Assembly: GCF_051014685.1 (NCBI RefSeq)
Contig: NW_027479399.1
Coordinates: 1 to 64,000 of the forward strand
Source: Ptiloglossa arizonensis
Taxonomy: Eukaryota; Arthropoda; Insecta; Hymenoptera; Colletidae
DNA: 64,000 bases
Reading direction: 5' to 3'
In this document: positions 22,325 to 35,108 of the stretch, piece after piece
How positions within the stretch are numbered: the first letter of the stretch is position 1
Layout of the letters: every line of letters starts with the position of its first letter
The notes under the pieces: model-generated
Told to the model about the DNA's origin: nothing
Database searches by the model: none
The model's input: only the letters and a program-made list of their open reading frames with translations
Program-made: the position numbers and the translations under genes

Positions 22325-25300
22325 TGCAACAGAAATTTTGCGGATTGATCAATCCGTTCGCGAGATATGGCAGTTTGGAGATAAGAAACGCTTTAGAAAC
22401 TCAAAATTTTCGGAGTTTTATGCTCGAAACGAATAACTAGAACGGCCCAGGGGAAAAGTGCGCATACCGTTGTAATCGGGCGAGTTTCTACTTTCAAATG
22501 CAACAGAAATTTTGCGGATTGGTCAGTCCGTTCGCGAGATATGGCAGTTTGGAGGTAAGAAACGTTTGAGAAACTCAAAATTTTCGCAGTTCTGGTGCTC
22601 GAAACGAATAACTGGAACGGCCTAGGGGAAAACTACACATACCGTTGTAATCAGGCGAGTTTCTACTTTCAAATGCAACAGAAATTTTGCGGATTAGTCA
22701 ATCCGTTCGCGAGATATGGCAGTTTGGAGGTAAGAAGCGCTTGAGAAACTCAAAATTTTCGCAGTTCTGATGCTCGAAACGAATAACTGGAACGGCCTAG
22801 GGGAAAACTACACATACCGTTGTAATCGGGCGAGTTTCCACTTTCAGATGCAACAGTAATTATGCGGATTGGTCAATCAGTTCGCGAGATATGGCCGTTT
22901 GGATGTAAGAAACGCTTGAGAAACTCAAAATTTTCGCAGTTCTGATGCTCGAAACGAATAACTAGAACGGCCTAGGGTAAAAGTGCGCATACCGTTGTAA
23001 TCGGGCGAGTTTCTACTTTCAGAAGCAACAGAAATGTTGCGGATTGGTCAATCCGTTCGCGAGATATGGCAGTTTGGAGGTAAGAAACGCTTGAGAAACT
23101 CAAAATTTTCGCAGTTCTGATGCTCGAAACGAATGACTAGAACGGCCTAGGGGAGAAGTACGCATACCGTTGTAATCGGGCGAGTTTCTACTTTCAGATG
23201 CAACAGAAATCATGCGGATTGGTCAATCCGTTCGCGAGATATGACCGTTTGGATGTAAGAAACGCTTGAGAAACTCAAAATTTTCGCAGCTCTGATGCTC
23301 GAAACGAATAACTAGAACGGCCTAGGGGAAAAGTACGCATACCGTTGTAATCGGGCGAGTTTCTACTTTCAGATGCAACAGAAATTTTGCGGATTGATCA
23401 ATCCGTTCGCGAGATATGGCAGTTTGGAGATAAGAAACGCTTTACAAACACAAAATTTTCGCAGTTTTATGCTCGAAACGAATAACTAGAACGGCCCAGG
23501 GGAAAAGTGCGCATACCGTTGTAATCGGGCGAGGTTTTACTTTCAGATGCAACAGAAATCATGCGGATTGGTCAATCCGTTCGCGAGATATGACCGTTTG
23601 GATGTAAGAAACGCTTGAGAAACTCAAAATTTTCGCAGTTCTGATGCTCGAAACGAATAACTGGAACGGCCTATGGGAAAACTACACATACCGTCGTAAT
23701 CGGGCGAGTTTCTACTTTCAGATGCAACAGAAATTATGCGGATTGGTCAATCTGTTCGCGAGATATGGCCGTTTGGATGTAAGAAACGCTTGAGAAACTC
23801 AAAATTTTCGCAGTTCTGATGCTCGAAACGAATAACTAGAACGGCCTAGGGTAAAAGTGCGCATACCGTTGTAATCGGGCGAGTTTCTACTTTCAGAAGC
23901 AACAGAAATTTTGCGGATTGGACAATCCGTTCGCGAGATATGACCGATTGGATGTAAGAAACGCTTGAGAAACTCGAAATTTTCGCAGTTCTGATGCTCG
24001 AAACGAATAACTAGAACGGCCTAGGGGAAAAGTGCGCATACCGTTGTAATCGGGCGAGTTTCTACTTTCAGATGCAACAGAAATTTTGCGGATTCATCAA
24101 TCCGTTCGCGAGATATGGCAGTTTGGAGATAAGAAACGTATTAGAAACTCAAAATTTTCGCAGTTTTATGCTCGAAACGAATAACTAGAACGGCCCACGG
24201 GAAAAGTGCGCATACCGTTGTAATCGGGCGAGTTTCTACTTTCAAATGCAACAGAAATTTTGCGGATTGGTCAATCCGTTCGCGAGATATGGCAGTTTGG
24301 AGGTAAGAAACGCTTGAGAAACTCAAAATTTTCGCAGTTCTGATGCTCGAAACGAATAACTAGAACGGCCCAGGGGAAAAGTGCGCATACCTTTGTAATC
24401 GGGCGAGTTTCTACTTTCAAATGCAACAGAAATTTTGCGGATTGATCAATCCGTTCGCGAGATATGGCAGTTTGGAGATAAGAAACGCTTGAGAAACTCA
24501 AAATTTTCGCAGTTCTGATGCTCGAAACGAATAACTAGAACGGCCCAGGGAAAAAGTGCGCATACCGTTGTAATCGGGCGAGTTTCTACTTTCAAATGCA
24601 ACAGAAATTTTGCGGATTGATCAATCCGTTCGCGAGATATGGCAGTTTGGAGATAAGAAACGCTTGAGAAACTCAAAATTTTCGCAGTTTTATGCTCGAA
24701 ACGAATGACTAGAACGGCCCAGGGGAAAAGTGCGCATACCGTTGTAATCGGGCGAGGTTCTACTTTCAGATGCAACAGAAATTTTGCGGATTGGTCAATC
24801 CGTTCGCGAGATATGGCAGTTTGGAGGTAAGAAACGCTTGAGAAACTCAAAATTTTCGCAGTTCTGATGCTCGAAACGAATAACTGGAACGGCCTAGGGG
24901 AAAACTACACATACCGTTGTAATCGGGCGAGTTTCTACTTTCAGATGCAACAGAAATTATGCGGATTGGTCAATCAGTTCGCGAGATATGGCCGTTTGGA
25001 TGTAAGAAACGCTTGAGAAACTCAAAATTTTCGCAGTTCTGATGCTCGAAACGAATAACTAGAACGGCCTAGGGTAAAAGTGCGCATACCGTTGTAATCG
25101 GGCGAGTTTCTACTTTCAGAAGCAACAGAAATTTTGCGGATTGGACAATCCGTTCGCGAGATATGACCGTTTGGATGTAGGAAACGCTTGAGAAACTCAA
25201 AATTTTCGCAGTTCTGATGCTCGAAACGAATAACTAGAACGGTCTAGGGGAAAAGTGCGCATACCGTTGTAATCGGGCGAGTTTCTACTTTCAGATGCAA

Positions 25301-26868
25301 CAGAAATTATGCGGATTGGTCAATCAGTTCGCGAGATATGGCCGTTTGGATGTAAGAAACGCTTGAGAAACTCAAAATTTTCGCAGTTCTGATGCTCGAA
25401 ACGAATAACTAGAACGGCCTAGGGGAAAAGTGCGCATACCGTTGTAATCGGGCGAGTTTCTACTTTCAGATGCGACAGAAATTTTGCGGATTCATCAATC
25501 CGTTCGCGAGATATTGCAGTTTGGAGATAAGAAACGCTTTAGAAACTCAAAATTTTCGGAGTTTTATGCTCGAAACGAATAACTAGAACGGCCCAGGGGA
25601 AAAGTGCGCATACCGTTGTAATCGGGCGAGTTTCTACTTTCAGATGCAACAGAAATTATGCGGATTGGTCAATCAGTTCGCGAGATATGGCCGTTTGGAT
25701 GTAAGAAACGCTTGAGAAACTCAAAATTTTCGCAGTTCTGGTGCTCGAAACGAATAACTGGAACGGTCTAGGGGAAAACTACACATACCGTTGTAATCAG
25801 GCGAGTTTCTACTTTCAAATGCAACAGAAATTTTGCGGATTGGTCAATCCGTTCGCGAGATATGGCAGTTTGGAGGTAAGAAGCGCTTGAGAAACTCAAA
25901 ATTTTCGCAGTTCTGATGCTCGAAACGAATAACTGGAACGGCCTAGGGGAAAACTACACATACCGTTGTAATCAGGCGAGTTTCTACTTTCAGATGCAAC
26001 AGAAATTTTGCGGATTGATCAATCCGTTCGCGAGATATGGCAGTTTGGAGATAAGAAACGCTTTAGAAACTCAAAATTTTCGCAGTTTTATGCTCGAAAC
26101 GAATAACTAGAACGGCCCAGGGGAAAAGTGCGCATAACGTTGTAATCGGGCGAGTTTCTACTTTCAAATGCAACAGAAATTTTGCGGATTGGTCAATCCC
26201 TTCGCGAGATATGGCAGTTTGGATGTAAGAAACGCTTGAGAAACTCAAAATTTTCGCAGTTCTGATGCTCGAAACGAATAACTGGAACGGCCTATGGGAA
26301 AACTACACATACCGTCGTAATCGGGCGAGTTTCTACTTTCAGATGCAACAGAAATTATGCGGATTGGTCAATCAGTTCGCGAGATATGGCCGTTTGGATG
26401 TAAGAAACGCTTGAGAAACTCAAAATTTTCGCAGTTCTGATGCTCGAAACGAATAACTAGAACGGCCTAGGGTAAAAGTGCGCATACCGTTGTAATCGGG
26501 CGAGTTTCTACTTTCAGAAGCAACAGAAATTTTGCGGATTGGACAATCCGTTCGCGAGATATGACCGTTTGGATGTAAGAAACGCTTGAGAAACTCAAAA
26601 TTTTCGCAGTTCTGATGCTCGAAACGAATAACTAGAACGGCCTAGGGGAAAAGTGCGCATACCGTTGTAATCGGGCGAGTTTCTACTTTCAGATGCAACA
26701 GAAATTTTGCGGATTCATCAATCCGTTCGCGAGATATGGCAGTTTGGAGATAAGAAACGCTTGAGAAACTCAAAATTTTCGCAGTTCTGATGCTCGAAAC
26801 GAATAACTAGAACGGCCCAGGGGAAAAGTGCGCATACCGTTGTAATCGGGCGAGTTTCTACTTTCAGA
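22325..26868 (+). repeat. Large HOR, copy H2 (26 monomers, 4,544 bp)
   Basis: Follows H1 in direct tandem. It matches H1 at offset 4,893 up to about 26,758. There H1 goes on with the AAACGTATTAG monomer, while H2 jumps to the last CTGATG/CCCAGG unit of the block, so two monomers (349 bp) are missing. The next copy starts at offset 4,544. This is a clean example of HOR-length change between adjacent copies. Confidence 0.92.
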
Positions 26869-29800
26869 TGCAACAGAAATTTTGCGGATTGATCAATCCG
26901 TTCGCGAGATATGGCAGTTTGGAGATAAGAAACGCTTTAGAAACTCAAAATTTTCGGAGTTTTATGCTCGAAACGAATAACTAGAACGGCCCAGGGGAAA
27001 AGTGCGCATACCGTTGTAATCGGGCGAGTTTCTACTTTCAAATGCAACAGAAATTTTGCGGATTGGTCAGTCCGTTCGCGAGATATGGCAGTTTGGAGGT
27101 AAGAAACGTTTGAGAAACTCAAAATTTTCGCAGTTCTGGTGCTCGAAACGAATAACTGGAACGGCCTAGGGGAAAACTACACATACCGTTGTAATCAGGC
27201 GAGTTTCTACTTTCAAATGCAACAGAAATTTTGCGGATTAGTCAATCCGTTCGCGAGATATGGCAGTTTGGAGGTAAGAAGCGCTTGAGAAACTCAAAAT
27301 TTTCGCAGTTCTGATGCTCGAAACGAATAACTGGAACGGCCTAGGGGAAAACTACACATACCGTTGTAATCGGGCGAGTTTCCACTTTCAGATGCAACAG
27401 TAATTATGCGGATTGGTCAATCAGTTCGCGAGATATGGCCGTTTGGATGTAAGAAACGCTTGAGAAACTCAAAATTTTCGCAGTTCTGATGCTCGAAACG
27501 AATAACTAGAACGGCCTAGGGTAAAAGTGCGCATACCGTTGTAATCGGGCGAGTTTCTACTTTCAGAAGCAACAGAAATGTTGCGGATTGGTCAATCCGT
27601 TCGCGAGATATGGCAGTTTGGAGGTAAGAAACGCTTGAGAAACTCAAAATTTTCGCAGTTCTGATGCTCGAAACGAATGACTAGAACGGCCTAGGGGAGA
27701 AGTACGCATACCGTTGTAATCGGGCGAGTTTCTACTTTCAGATGCAACAGAAATCATGCGGATTGGTCAATCCGTTCGCGAGATATGACCGTTTGGATGT
27801 AAGAAACGCTTGAGAAACTCAAAATTTTCGCAGTTCTGATGCTCGAAACGAATAACTAGAACGGCCTAGGGGAAAAGTACGCATACCGTTGTAATCGGGC
27901 GAGTTTCTACTTTCAGATGCAACAGAAATTTTGCGGATTGATCAATCCGTTCGCGAGATATGGCAGTTTGGAGATAAGAAACGCTTTACAAACACAAAAT
28001 TTTCGCAGTTTTATGCTCGAAACGAATAACTAGAACGGCCCAGGGGAAAAGTGCGCATACCGTTATAATCGGGCGAGGTTTTACTTTCAGATGCAACAGA
28101 AATCATGCGGATTGGTCAATCCGTTCGCGAGATATGACCGTTTGGATGTAAGAAACGCTTGAGAAACTCAAAATTTTCGCAGTTCTGATGCTCGAAACGA
28201 ATAACTAGAACGGCCTAGGGGAAAAGTGCGCATACCGTTGTAATCGGGCGAGTTTCTACTTTCAGATGCAACAGAAATTTTGCGGATTGGTCAATCCCTT
28301 CGCGAGATATGGCAGTTTGGAGGTAAGAAACGCTTGAGAAACTCAAAATTTTCGCAGTTCTGATGCTCGAAACGAATAACTGGAACGGCCTATGGGAAAA
28401 CTACACATACCGTCGTAATCGGGCGAGTTTCTACTTTCAGATGCAACAGAAATTATGCGGATTGGTCAATCAGTTCGCGAGATATGGCCGTTTGGATGTA
28501 AGAAACGCTTGAGAAACTCAAAATTTTCGCAGTTCTGATGCTCGAAACGAATAACTAGAACGGCCTAGGGTAAAAGTGCGCATACCGTCGTAATCGGGCG
28601 AGTTTCTACTTTCAGATGCAACAGAAATTATGCGGATTGGTCAATCAGTTCGCGAGATATGGCCGTTTGGATGTAAGAAACGCTTGAGAAACTCAAAATT
28701 TTCGCAGTTCTGATGCTCGAAACGAATAACTAGAACGGCCTAGGGGAAAAGTGCGCATACCGTTGTAATCGGGCGAGTTTCTACTTTCAGATGCAACAGA
28801 AATTTTGCGGATTCATCAATCCGTTCGCGAGATATGGCAGTTTGGAGATAAGAAACGTATTAGAAACTCAAAATTTTCGCAGTTTTATGCTCGAAACGAA
28901 TAACTAGAACGGCCCACGGGAAAAGTGCGCATACCGTTGTAATCGGGCGAGTTTCTACTTTCAAATGCAACAGAAATTTTGCGGATTGGTCAATCCGTTC
29001 GCGAGATATGGCAGTTTGGAGGTAAGAAACGCTTGAGAAACTCAAAATTTTCGCAGTTCTGATGCTCGAAACGAATAACTAGAACGGCCCAGGGGAAAAG
29101 TGCGCATACCTTTGTAATCGGGCGAGTTTCTACTTTCAAATGCAACAGAAATTTTGCGGATTGATCAATCCGTTCGCGAGATATGGCAGTTTGGAGATAA
29201 GAAACGTATTAGAAACTCAAAATTTTCGCAGTTTTATGCTCGAAACGAATAACTAGAACGGCCCACGGGAAAAGTGCGCAGACCGTTGTAATCGGGCGAG
29301 TTTCTACTTTCAAATGCAACAGAAATTTTGCGGATTGGTCAATCCGTTCGCGAGATATGGCAGTTTGGAGGTAAGAAACGCTTGAGAAACTCAAAATTTT
29401 CGCAGTTCTGATGCTCGAAACGAATAACTAGAACGGCCCAGGGGAAAAGTGCGCATACCTTTGTAATCGGGCGAGTTTCTACTTTCAAATGCAACAGAAA
29501 TTTTGCGGATTGATCAATCCGTTCGCGAGATATGGCAGTTTGGAGATAAGAAACGCTTGAGAAACTCAAAATTTTCGCAGTTCTGATGCTCGAAACGAAT
29601 AACTAGAACGGCCCAGGGGAAAAGTGCGCATACCGTTGTAATCGGGCGAGTTTCTACTTTCAAATGCAACAGAAATTTTGCGGATTGATCAATCCGTTCG
29701 CGAGATATGGCAGTTTGGAGATAAGAAACGCTTGAGAAACTCAAAATTTTCGCAGTTTTATGCTCGAAACGAATGACTAGAACGGCCCAGGGGAAAAGTG

Positions 29801-29930
29801 CGCATACCGTTGTAATCGGGCGAGGTTCTACTTTCAGATGCAACAGAAATTTTGCGGATTGGTCAATCCGTTCGCGAGATATGGCAGTTTGGAGGTAAGA
29901 AACGCTTGAGAAACTCAAAATTTTCGGAGT
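26869..29930 (+). repeat. Large HOR, copy H3, truncated and rearranged
   Basis: Matches H2 at offset 4,544 from 26,869 to about 28,205. One extra monomer then shifts the offset to 4,719, marked by CTATGGG at 23,671 and 28,390. A two-monomer segment, about 28,860-29,208, is repeated at 29,209-29,557 with one noted change (CATACCG to CAGACCG), moving the offset to 5,068. The match ends near 29,925, where H3 enters a CGGAGTTTTATG monomer instead of a CGCAGTTCTG one. Confidence 0.9.
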
Positions 29931-32661
29931 TTTATGCTCGAAACGAATAACTAGAACGGCCCAGGGGAAAAGTGCGCATACCGTTGTAATCGGGCGAGTT
30001 TCTACTTTCAAATGCAACAGAAATTTTGCGGATTGGTCAGTCCGTTCGCGAGATATGGCAGTTTGGAGGTAAGAAACGTTTGAGAAACTCAAAATTTTCG
30101 CAGTTCTGGTGCTCGAAACGAATAACTGGAACGGTCTAGGGGAAAACTACACATACCGTCGTAATCGGGCGAGTTTCTACTTTCAGATGCAACAGAAATT
30201 ATGCGGATTGGTCAATCAGTTCGCGAGATATGGCCGTTTGGATGTAAGAAACGCTTGAGAAACTCAAAATTTTCGCAGTTCTGATGCTCGAAACGAATAA
30301 CTAGAACGGCCTAGGGTAAAAGTGCGCATACCGTTGTAATCGGGCGAGTTTCTACTTTCAAATGCAACAGAAATTTTGCGGATTGGTCAGTCCGTTCGCG
30401 AGATATGGCAGTTTGGAGGTAAGAAACGTTTGAGAAACTCAAAATTTTCGCAGTTCTGGTGCTCGAAACGAATAACTGGAACGGTCTAGGGGAAAACTAC
30501 ACATACCGTTGTAATCAGGCGAGTTTCTACTTTCAAATGCAACAGAAATTTTGCGGATTGGTCAATCCGTTCGCGAGATATGGCAGTTTGGAGGTAAGAA
30601 CCGCTTGAGAAACTCAAAATTTATGCAGTTCTGATGCTCGAAACGAATAACTGGAACGGCCTAGGGGAAAACTACACATACCGTTGTAATCGGGCGAGTT
30701 TCCACTTTCAGATGCAAAAGAAATTATGCGGATTGGTCAATCAGTTCGCGAGATATGGCCGTTTGGATGTACGAAACGCTTGAGAAACTCAAAATTTTCG
30801 CAGTTCTGATGCTCGAAACGAATAACTAGAACGGCCTAGGGTAAAAGTGCGCATACCGTTGTAATCGGGCGAGTTTCTACTTTCAGAAGCAACAGAAATT
30901 TTGCGGATTGGTCAATCCGTTCGCGAGATATGGCAGTTTGGAGGTAAGAAACGCTTGAGAAACTCAAAATTTTCGCAGTTCTGATGCTCGAAACGAATGA
31001 CTAGAACGGCCTAGGGGAGAAGTACGCATACCGTTGTAATCGGGCGAGTTTCTACTTTCAGATGCAACAGAAATGATGCGGATTGGTCAATCCGTTCGCG
31101 AGATATGACCGTTTGGATGTAAGAAACGCTTGAGAAACTAAAAAATTTTCGCAGTTCTGATGCTCGAAACGAATAACTAGAACGGTCTAGGGGAAAAGTG
31201 CGCATACCGTTGTAATCGGGCGAGTTTCTACTTTCAGATGCAACAGAAATTATGCGGATTGGTCAATCAGTTCGCGAGATATGGCCGTTTGGATGTAAGA
31301 AACGCTTGAGAAACTCAAAATTTTCGCAGTTCTGATGCTCGAAACGAATAACTAGAACGGCCTAGTGGAAAAGTGCGCATACCGTTGTAATCGGGCGAGT
31401 TTCTACTTTCAGATGCAACAGAAATTTTGCGGATTGATCAGTCCGTTCGCGAGATATGGCAGTTTGGAGATAAGAAACGCTTTACAAACACAAAATTTTC
31501 GCAGTTTTATGCTCGAAACGAATAACTAGAACGGCCCAGGGTAAAAGTGCGCATACCGTTGTAATCGGGCGAGGTTTTACTTTCAGATGCAACAGAAATC
31601 ATGCGGATTGGTCAATCCGTTCGCGAGATATGACCGTTTGGATGTAAGAAACGCTTGAGAAACTCAAAATTTTCGCAGTTCTGATGCTCGAAACGAATAA
31701 CTAGAACGGCCTAGGGTAAAAGTGCGCATACCGTTGTAATCGGGCGAGTTTCTACTTTCAGAAGCAACAGAAATTTTGCGGATTGGACAATCCGTTCGCG
31801 AGATATGACCGTTTGGATGTAAGAAACGCTTGAGAAACTCAAAATTTTCGCAGTTCTGATGCTCGAAACGAATAACTAGAACGGCCTAGGGGAAAAGTGC
31901 GCATACCGTTGTAATCGGGCGAGTTTCTACTTTCAGATGCAACAGAAATTTTGCGGATTCATCAATCCGTTCGCGAGATATGGCAGTTTGGAGATAAGAA
32001 ACGTATTAGAAACTCAAAATTTTCGCAGTTTTATGCTCGAAACGAATAACTAGAACGGCCCAGGGGAAAAGTGCGCATAACGTTGTAATCGGGCGAGTTT
32101 CTACTTTCAAATGCAACAGAAATTTTGCGGATTGGTCAATCCCTTCGCGAGATATGGCAGTTTGGAGGTAAGAAACGCTTGAGAAACTCAAAATTTTCGC
32201 AGTTCTGATGCTCGAAACGAATAACTGGAACGGCCTATGGGAAAACTACACATACCGTCGTAATCGGGCGAGTTTCTACTTTCAGATGCAACAGAAATTA
32301 TGCGGATTGGTCAATCAGTTCGCGAGATATGGCCGTTTGGATGTAAGAAACGCTTGAGAAACTCAAAATTTTCGCAGTTCTGATGCTCGAAACGAATAAC
32401 TAGAACGGCCTAGGGTAAAAGTGCGCATACCGTTGTAATCGGGCGAGTTTCTACTTTCAGAAGCAACAGAAATTTTGCGGATTGGACAATCCGTTCGCGA
32501 GATATGACCGTTTGGATGTAAGAAACGCTTGAGAAACTCAAAATTTTCGCAGTTCTGATGCTCGAAACGAATAACTAGAACGGCCTAGGGGAAAAGTGCG
32601 CATACCGTTGTAATCGGGCGAGTTTCTACTTTCAGATGCAACAGAAATTTTGCGGATTCAT
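29931..32661 (+). repeat. Rearranged H-type material with chimeric monomers
   Basis: Contains pieces of the H blocks out of order. GGTCAGTCCG/AAACGTTTGAG appears at about 30,035 and again at 30,385, two monomers apart. CTTTACAAACAC at about 31,480 lies 3,496 bp after its H3 counterpart at 27,984. Monomers near 30,105-30,240 and 30,280-30,430 start as one subtype and finish as another. A derived ACTAAAAAATTTT allele occurs near 31,138. There is no non-satellite DNA. Confidence 0.83.
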
Positions 32662-33855
32662 CAATCCGTTCGCGAGATATGGCAGTTTGGAGATAAGAAA
32701 CGTATTAGAAACTCAAAATTTTCGCAGTTTTATGCTCGAAACGAATAACTAGAACGGCCCACGGGAAAAGTGCGCATACCGTTGTAATCGGGCGAGTTTC
32801 TACTTTCAAATGCAGCAGAAATTTTGCGGATTGGTCCATCCGTTCGCGAGATATGGCAGTTTGGAGGTAAGAAACGCTTGAGAAACTCAAAATTTTCGCA
32901 GTTCTGATGCTCGAAACGAATAACTAGAACGGCCCAGGGGAAAAGTACGCATACCTTTGTAATCGGGCGAGTTTCTACTTTCAAATGCAACAGAAATTTT
33001 GCGGATTGATCAATCCGTTCGCGAGATATGGCAGTTTGGAGATAAGAAACGCTTGAGAAACTCAAAATTTTCGCAGTTCTGATGCTCGAAACGAATAACT
33101 AGAACGGCCCAGGGGAAAAGTGCGCATACCGTTGTAATCGGGCGAGTTTCTACTTTCAAATGCAACAGAAATTTTGCGGATTGATCAATCCGTTCGCGAG
33201 ATATGGCCGTTTGGATGTAAGAAACGCTTGAGAAACTCAAAATTTTCGCAGTTCTGATGCTCGAAACGAATAACTAGAACGGCCTAGGGGAAAAGTGCGC
33301 ATACCGTTGTAATCGGGCGAGTTTCTACTTTTAGAAGCAACAGAAATTTTGCGGATTGGTCAATCCGTTCGCGAGATATGACAGTTTGGAGGTAAGAAAC
33401 GCTTGAGAAACTCAAAATTTTCGCAGTTCTGATGCTCGAAACGAATGACTAGAACGGCCTAGGGGAGAAGTACGCATACCCTCGTAATCGGGCGAGGTTC
33501 TACTTTCAGATGCAACAGAAATCATGCGGATTGATCAATCCGTTCGCGAGATATGACCGTTTGGATGTAAGAAACGCTTGAGAAACTCAAAATTTTCGCA
33601 GTTCTGATGCTCGAAACGAATAACTAGAACGGCCTAGGGGAAAAGTGCGCATACCGTTGTAATCGGGCGAGATTCTACTTTCAGATGCAACAGAAATTTT
33701 GCGGATTGATCAATCCGTTCGCGAGATATGGCAGTTTGGAGATAAGAAACGCTTTAGAAACTCAAAATTTTCGCAGTTTTATGCTCGAAACGAATAACTA
33801 GAACCGCCCAGGGGAAAAGTGCGCATACCGTTGTAATCGGGCGAGTTTCTACTTT
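32662..33855 (+). repeat. 7-monomer segment, copy 1 of a spaced duplication
   Basis: About 1,194 bp that recurs 2,447 bp (14 monomers) downstream. Shared markers are AAACGTATTAG, GGTCCATCCG, TACCTTTGTAATC, CTTTTAGAAGC, and ACCCTCGTAATC with GCGAGGTTC. Differences noted are GCAGCAG against GCAACAG and GTACGC against GTGCGC. Confidence 0.88.
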
Positions 33856-35108
33856 CAAATGCAACAGAAATTTTGCGGATTGGTCAATCCGTTCGCGAGA
33901 TATGGCAGTTTGGAGGTAAGAAACGCTTGAGAAACTCAAAATTTTCGCTGTTCTGATGCTCGAAACGAATAACTGGAACGGCCTCGGGGAGAACTACACA
34001 TACCGTTGTAATCGGGCGAGTTTCTACTTTCAGATGCAACAGAAATTATGCGGATTGGTCAATCAGTTCGCGAGATATGGCCGTTTGGATGTAAGAAACG
34101 CTTGAGAAACTCAAAATTTTCGCAGTTCTGATGCTCGAAACGAATAACTAGAACGGCCTAGGGTAAAAGTGCGCATACCGTTGTAATCGGGCGAGTTTCT
34201 ACTTTCAGAAGCAACAGAAATTTTGCGGATTGGACAATCCGTTCGCGAGATATGACCGTTTGGATGTAAGAAACGCTTGAGAAACTCAAAATTTTCGCAG
34301 TTCTGATGCTCGAAACGAATAACTAGAACGGTCTAGGGGAAAAGTGCGCATACCGTTGTAATCGGGCGAGTTTCTACTTTCAGATGCAACAGAAATTATG
34401 CGGATTGGTCAATCAGTTCGCGAGATATGGCCGTTTGGATGTAAGAAACGCTTGAGAAACTCAAAATTTTCGCAGTTCTGATGCTCGAAACGAATAACTG
34501 GAACGGCCTAGGGTAAAAGTGCGCATACCGTTGTAATCGGGCGAGTTTCTACTTTCAGAAGCAACAGAAATTTTGCGGATTCGACAATCCGTTCGCGAGA
34601 TATGACCGTTTGGATGTAAGAAACGCTTGAGAAACTCAAAATTTTCGCAGTTCTGATGCTCGAAACGAATAACTAGAACGGCCTAGGGGAAAAGTGCGCA
34701 TACTGTTGTAATCGGGCGAGTTTCTACTTTCAGATGCAACAGAAATTTTGCGGATTCATCAATCCGTTCGCGAGATATTGCAGTTTGGAGATAAGAAACG
34801 CTTTAGAAACTCAAAATTTTCGCAGTTTTATGCTCGAAACGAATAACTAGAAAGGCCCACGGGAAAAGTGCGCGTACCGTTGTAATCGGGCGAGTATCTA
34901 CTTTCAAATGCAACAGAAATTTTGCGGATTGGTCAATCCGTTCGCGAGATATGGCAGTTTGGAGGTAAGAAACGCTTGAGAAACTCAAAATTTTCGCAGT
35001 TCTGATGCTCGAAACGAATAACTAGAACCGCCCAGGGGAAAAGTGCGCATACCGTTGTAATCGGGCGAGTCTCTACTTTCAAATGCAACAGAAATTTTGC
35101 GGATTGAT
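33856..35108 (+). repeat. Satellite between the two copies of the 7-monomer segment
   Basis: Seven further monomers of A, D and F types. The last part, about 34,500-34,990, resembles 36,422-36,910 (offset about 1,922, 11 monomers), sharing GTGCGCGTA and GCGAGTATCTAC. Nothing non-satellite is visible. Confidence 0.8.
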
